From Xanthocytophaga flava (lineage in GTDB: Bacteria > Bacteroidota > Bacteroidia > Cytophagales > 172606-1): a DNA stretch of 64,000 bases. The DNA lies in contig JASJOS010000003.1 in NCBI GenBank assembly GCA_030068525.1, forward strand, positions 372,001-436,000, written 5' to 3'. Made by a program: the position numbers and the translations under genes. Under the pieces are notes generated by a model that was not told the DNA's origin, searched no databases, and saw nothing but the letters and a program-made list of their open reading frames with translations. Below are positions 61,620 through 64,000 of the stretch, piece by piece (within the stretch, counting starts at the first letter, position 1; every line of letters begins with the position of its first letter).

Positions 61620-64000
61620 ATGAAAATACTGTACTATCTCATAGGAGTGTTCTTTATCTCAAAGGCACTTGCTGTTCCCAATAACCATCTGGATCAAATC
61701 TCATTGAATGATGGACTCAGTCAAAGTGAGGTTAGAGCTATTCTACAAGATAGTCAGGGATACATGTGGTTTGGCACTCAGGATGGACTTAATCGATATG
61801 ATGGTTTTCATATAAAGCAGTTTCACAATGATCCATTTGATAAAAACACACTACCTAGTGATGAGATTACGTATTTGTATGAAGACTCACGACAACAATT
61901 ATGGATAGGCACTACTCATGGCATCTGTGTATATAACCGTTTGCATAATTCTTTCACACAATATACCTACCTATTTGGCCAGGGAAAGCCTTCATGGTCG
62001 TATACGGTGACAAGTATTGTCGAAGATCGATGGAGAGCTATATGGGTTGGAACAAAAAACGGACTATGGAGACTCATACCACAAGAAAAACAAGATACTC
62101 CTTATGTAGCAACGCTGTATACTATAGGTCAGGGATTAAACTATGATTTAGTCAATTCTATTTACAAGGACAACCTTGAAAATATATGGGTAGCTACTCC
62201 TGCAGGATTAAACAGAATACTTATAAGTCCTCATACCTCTTCACAACAACACATTTCTTTTGAAAATGCATCTACTTTTAATAGCACTCTCTACAAAAAA
62301 CTACAATTTCCCATACAAAGGATCACAGGCACCAGTGACTATATTTTACTTTCCTCTGATAACCATCTGCTTACTATTTCTCTGAAAGATTTTTCTGTAA
62401 AGACCCTATGCTGGCAACCATGTGATTCAGAACTAACCATTACAGCGTTGCGTATAGATCGCTTTGGAATTATATGGATTGGGACCTTCGGGGCTGGATT
62501 ATTTCGTTATCAGAAATTAGTAGATGACCAACTAATGCTACTGGAACATATTCAGGAAGAACGTTTTCAACCAAACGGGTTAAAAAGTGGAACTATTTAT
62601 GCTTTGTATGAGGGTGACGACGCAAACGAAGATATTCTATGGATTGGTACCCGGGAAGCAGGCGCGCACTCGTACAGTCGCTCAAAAAACAGTTTTTATC
62701 AATGGAGTAATGTATTATCCGATGATAAAAGAGCGATGGAATCTTCTATCTTTTCTATTTGTACAGATAGTTTTGGGTATGTGTGGGTTGGAACACTGCA
62801 AGGACTTTTTCAGATAGAACGAAAAACACAGAAACACAAAAAGTTGCTACTGGATAAGACAACTAGTAGTAATAATTACTATTGCACAATCAAGGAAGAC
62901 AGCAGAAAGAATTTATGGGTTGGAAGTAATAATGGATTATATCTATATAACAGATCTCACAATAACTTTGAAAAGATCAGGCTACCAGCCACAAAGAATA
63001 ACAATCAGCCACTGGTAAAAGATATCTTTGAAGATACAAATGGAAATATATGGATTGCAACATATGAATATCTGGTAAAATTAGACAAAGAGCTAGCCTG
63101 TAGGGACCTTATAAGGAATCTAACAAATACTACAGATACATTGACATTATCTGGTATTAATGTGATATCTGAGGATGTTTCAGGAAACTTTTGGTTTGGA
63201 ACAGATCATGGCTTAATCAAGTGGAACCCTTCTTCTGCAAAGTTTCTTCATCTCACAAACCATCCGGAAAATCCTGGCAGCCTTATTGGAAATATGGTCC
63301 TTGATATTTATCAGGATACAGGTCATAATCTCTGGATATGTTCATCGAAAGGATTAAGCCGGCTTGTAGAAACAGATTCAACCACACAGTTTATACACTA
63401 TACCCGGAAACATGGCTTGCCTAATTCATTTGTGTATGGAGCGCTAGGCGATAAACAAGGTAGAATTTGGATTAGCACCAATGCAGGATTATCGTGTTTT
63501 GATCCTGTTACAGATAGTTTTAAAAATTATGATACCAACGATGGATTAACAAGCCGGGAATTTAATTCTGGTGCATTTCATCGAAGTCAGGATGGCGAGC
63601 TGTTTTTTGGTGGACATGGTGTTATGGTAAGCTTTTATCCAGATCAGTTGGTGGAAAACAAGCATCTGCCAAAAGTAAATATATCTTCTTTTCAATTATT
63701 TCAGCAGGAAATAAACCTGGACAGCATTTTACAGACTAAAGGACAGTTAACAGTTCATTATAAAGACTTTGTTTCTTTTTTCTTTTCTGCCACAGATTAC
63801 AATAACCCTTCAAAAAACTTATTTGCTTATAAGCTGGAAGGATTACAGGATGAGTGGATGTATTCGGAGAATAGATTTTTAGGTATAGCAGATATCAAAC
63901 CAGGCCACTATACTTTAAAGGTTAAAAGTTCAAACAATCAAGGATACTGGAATGAGAAAGACATATTAAGTATTCCTATTTATGTTGTTCCTCCTTTCTG
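61620..64000 (+). CDS. Reg_prop/Y_Y_Y sensor, probably a hybrid two-component regulator (3' end outside window)
   Basis: An open frame from ATG 61620 to the right edge (about 793 codons). A signal peptide (KILYYLIGVFFISKALA) exposes the N-terminus to the periplasm. At least twelve Reg_prop blades follow, each of the W-x-G-T-x-x-G-L form (for example M-W-F-G-T-Q-D-G-L-N-R-Y, L-W-I-G-T-T-H-G-I, I-W-V-G-T-K-N-G-L, V-W-V-G-T-L-Q-G-L, F-W-F-G-T-D-H-G-L), forming two seven-bladed propellers. The Y_Y_Y domain starts near 63,760 (N-L-F-A-Y-K-L-E-G-L-Q-D-E-W). In complete relatives a membrane helix, histidine kinase and often receiver and AraC domains come next. Such sensors usually detect oligosaccharides, but no polysaccharide locus is visible beside it. 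Confidence 0.9.
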   Translation, partial: MKILYYLIGVFFISKALAVPNNHLDQISLNDGLSQSEVRAILQDSQGYMWFGTQDGLNRYDGFHIKQFHNDPFDKNTLPSDEITYLYEDSRQQLWIGTTHGICVYNRLHNSFTQYTYLFGQGKPSWSYTVTSIVEDRWRAIWVGTKNGLWRLIPQEKQDTPYVATLYTIGQGLNYDLVNSIYKDNLENIWVATPAGLNRILISPHTSSQQHISFENASTFNSTLYKKLQFPIQRITGTSDYILLSSDNHLLTISLKDFSVKTLCWQPCDSELTITALRIDRFGIIWIGTFGAGLFRYQKLVDDQLMLLEHIQEERFQPNGLKSGTIYALYEGDDANEDILWIGTREAGAHSYSRSKNSFYQWSNVLSDDKRAMESSIFSICTDSFGYVWVGTLQGLFQIERKTQKHKKLLLDKTTSSNNYYCTIKEDSRKNLWVGSNNGLYLYNRSHNNFEKIRLPATKNNNQPLVKDIFEDTNGNIWIATYEYLVKLDKELACRDLIRNLTNTTDTLTLSGINVISEDVSGNFWFGTDHGLIKWNPSSAKFLHLTNHPENPGSLIGNMVLDIYQDTGHNLWICSSKGLSRLVETDSTTQFIHYTRKHGLPNSFVYGALGDKQGRIWISTNAGLSCFDPVTDSFKNYDTNDGLTSREFNSGAFHRSQDGELFFGGHGVMVSFYPDQLVENKHLPKVNISSFQLFQQEINLDSILQTKGQLTVHYKDFVSFFFSATDYNNPSKNLFAYKLEGLQDEWMYSENRFLGIADIKPGHYTLKVKSSNNQGYWNEKDILSIPIYVVPPF

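Noticed and set aside
1..64000. rRNA, tRNA, phage or complete insertion-sequence genes
   Set aside because: None was recognised on either strand by eye. A tRNA could still have been missed without a covariance search.

Overview
The window is AT-rich chromosomal DNA from a Bacteroidota bacterium, most likely a carotenoid-producing member of Cytophagales. This rests on several features. Leader regions carry the Bacteroidota -7 promoter element (TAnnTTTG). Many short secreted proteins belong to Bacteroidota families (DUF4476, DUF4468, DUF4349). There is a Reg_prop/Y_Y_Y hybrid sensor, a flavobacterial-type LytTR pair and carotenoid genes (crtY, a crtA relative). The genus is inference; no rRNA or tRNA gene was found.

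Layout. 1-6.5 kb: ispE (cut by the left edge), a GH140-like glycosidase, a large adenylation-carrier-thioesterase enzyme and a secreted DUF4476 protein. 6.5-12.5 kb, minus strand: two exported amidohydrolase-fold proteins flanking a macrodomain protein and a membrane fatty-acid hydroxylase/sterol desaturase. 12.9-22.3 kb: crtY, metK, a DUF5672 protein, an NtrY/NtrC-like two-component pair and a periplasmic GH3 beta-glucosidase. 22.3-24.1 kb: a 1.8-kb gene-free region packed with repeats. 24.1-32.3 kb: M28 peptidase, gcvP, a small secreted protein, a LytS/LytTR pair and pgeF. 32.3-37.2 kb, minus strand: GT2, aroE, DedA, a cytochrome c/FG-GAP lipoprotein and a CrtA-family monooxygenase. 37.6-48.4 kb: a nitrogen-assimilation block, with amt, DUF4468 and an outer-membrane barrel running left, and gltB and gltD running right. 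48.4-61.3 kb: envelope, sugar and lipid genes (DUF4349, SDR, YdcF, GT26, aldose epimerase, PlsC, PrsW, DUF2339, VWA), an S24/S26-like mini-protein, a heme oxygenase and an aldo/keto reductase. 61.6 kb to the end: the sensor half of a hybrid two-component regulator.

How the genes fit together. Ammonium uptake (outer-membrane barrel, Amt) faces GOGAT (GltBD) across a 1-kb control region. CrtY and the CrtA relative point to a cyclised, oxygenated carotenoid such as a myxol- or flexixanthin-type pigment. GH3, GH140 and the hybrid sensor point to plant or microbial glycan use.

The most unusual signal is a family of degenerate tandem repeats with an exact 28-bp period. It occurs in four separate intergenic places (about 22.75-23.10, 37.31-37.45, 50.43-50.57 and 60.02-60.29 kb). 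Neighbouring units in places pair into long hairpins. A second is a 58-bp perfect, spacer-less palindrome at 23,806-23,863. Several nominal gene starts fall on TTG codons, and I moved them to better-supported ATGs, as stated per gene.
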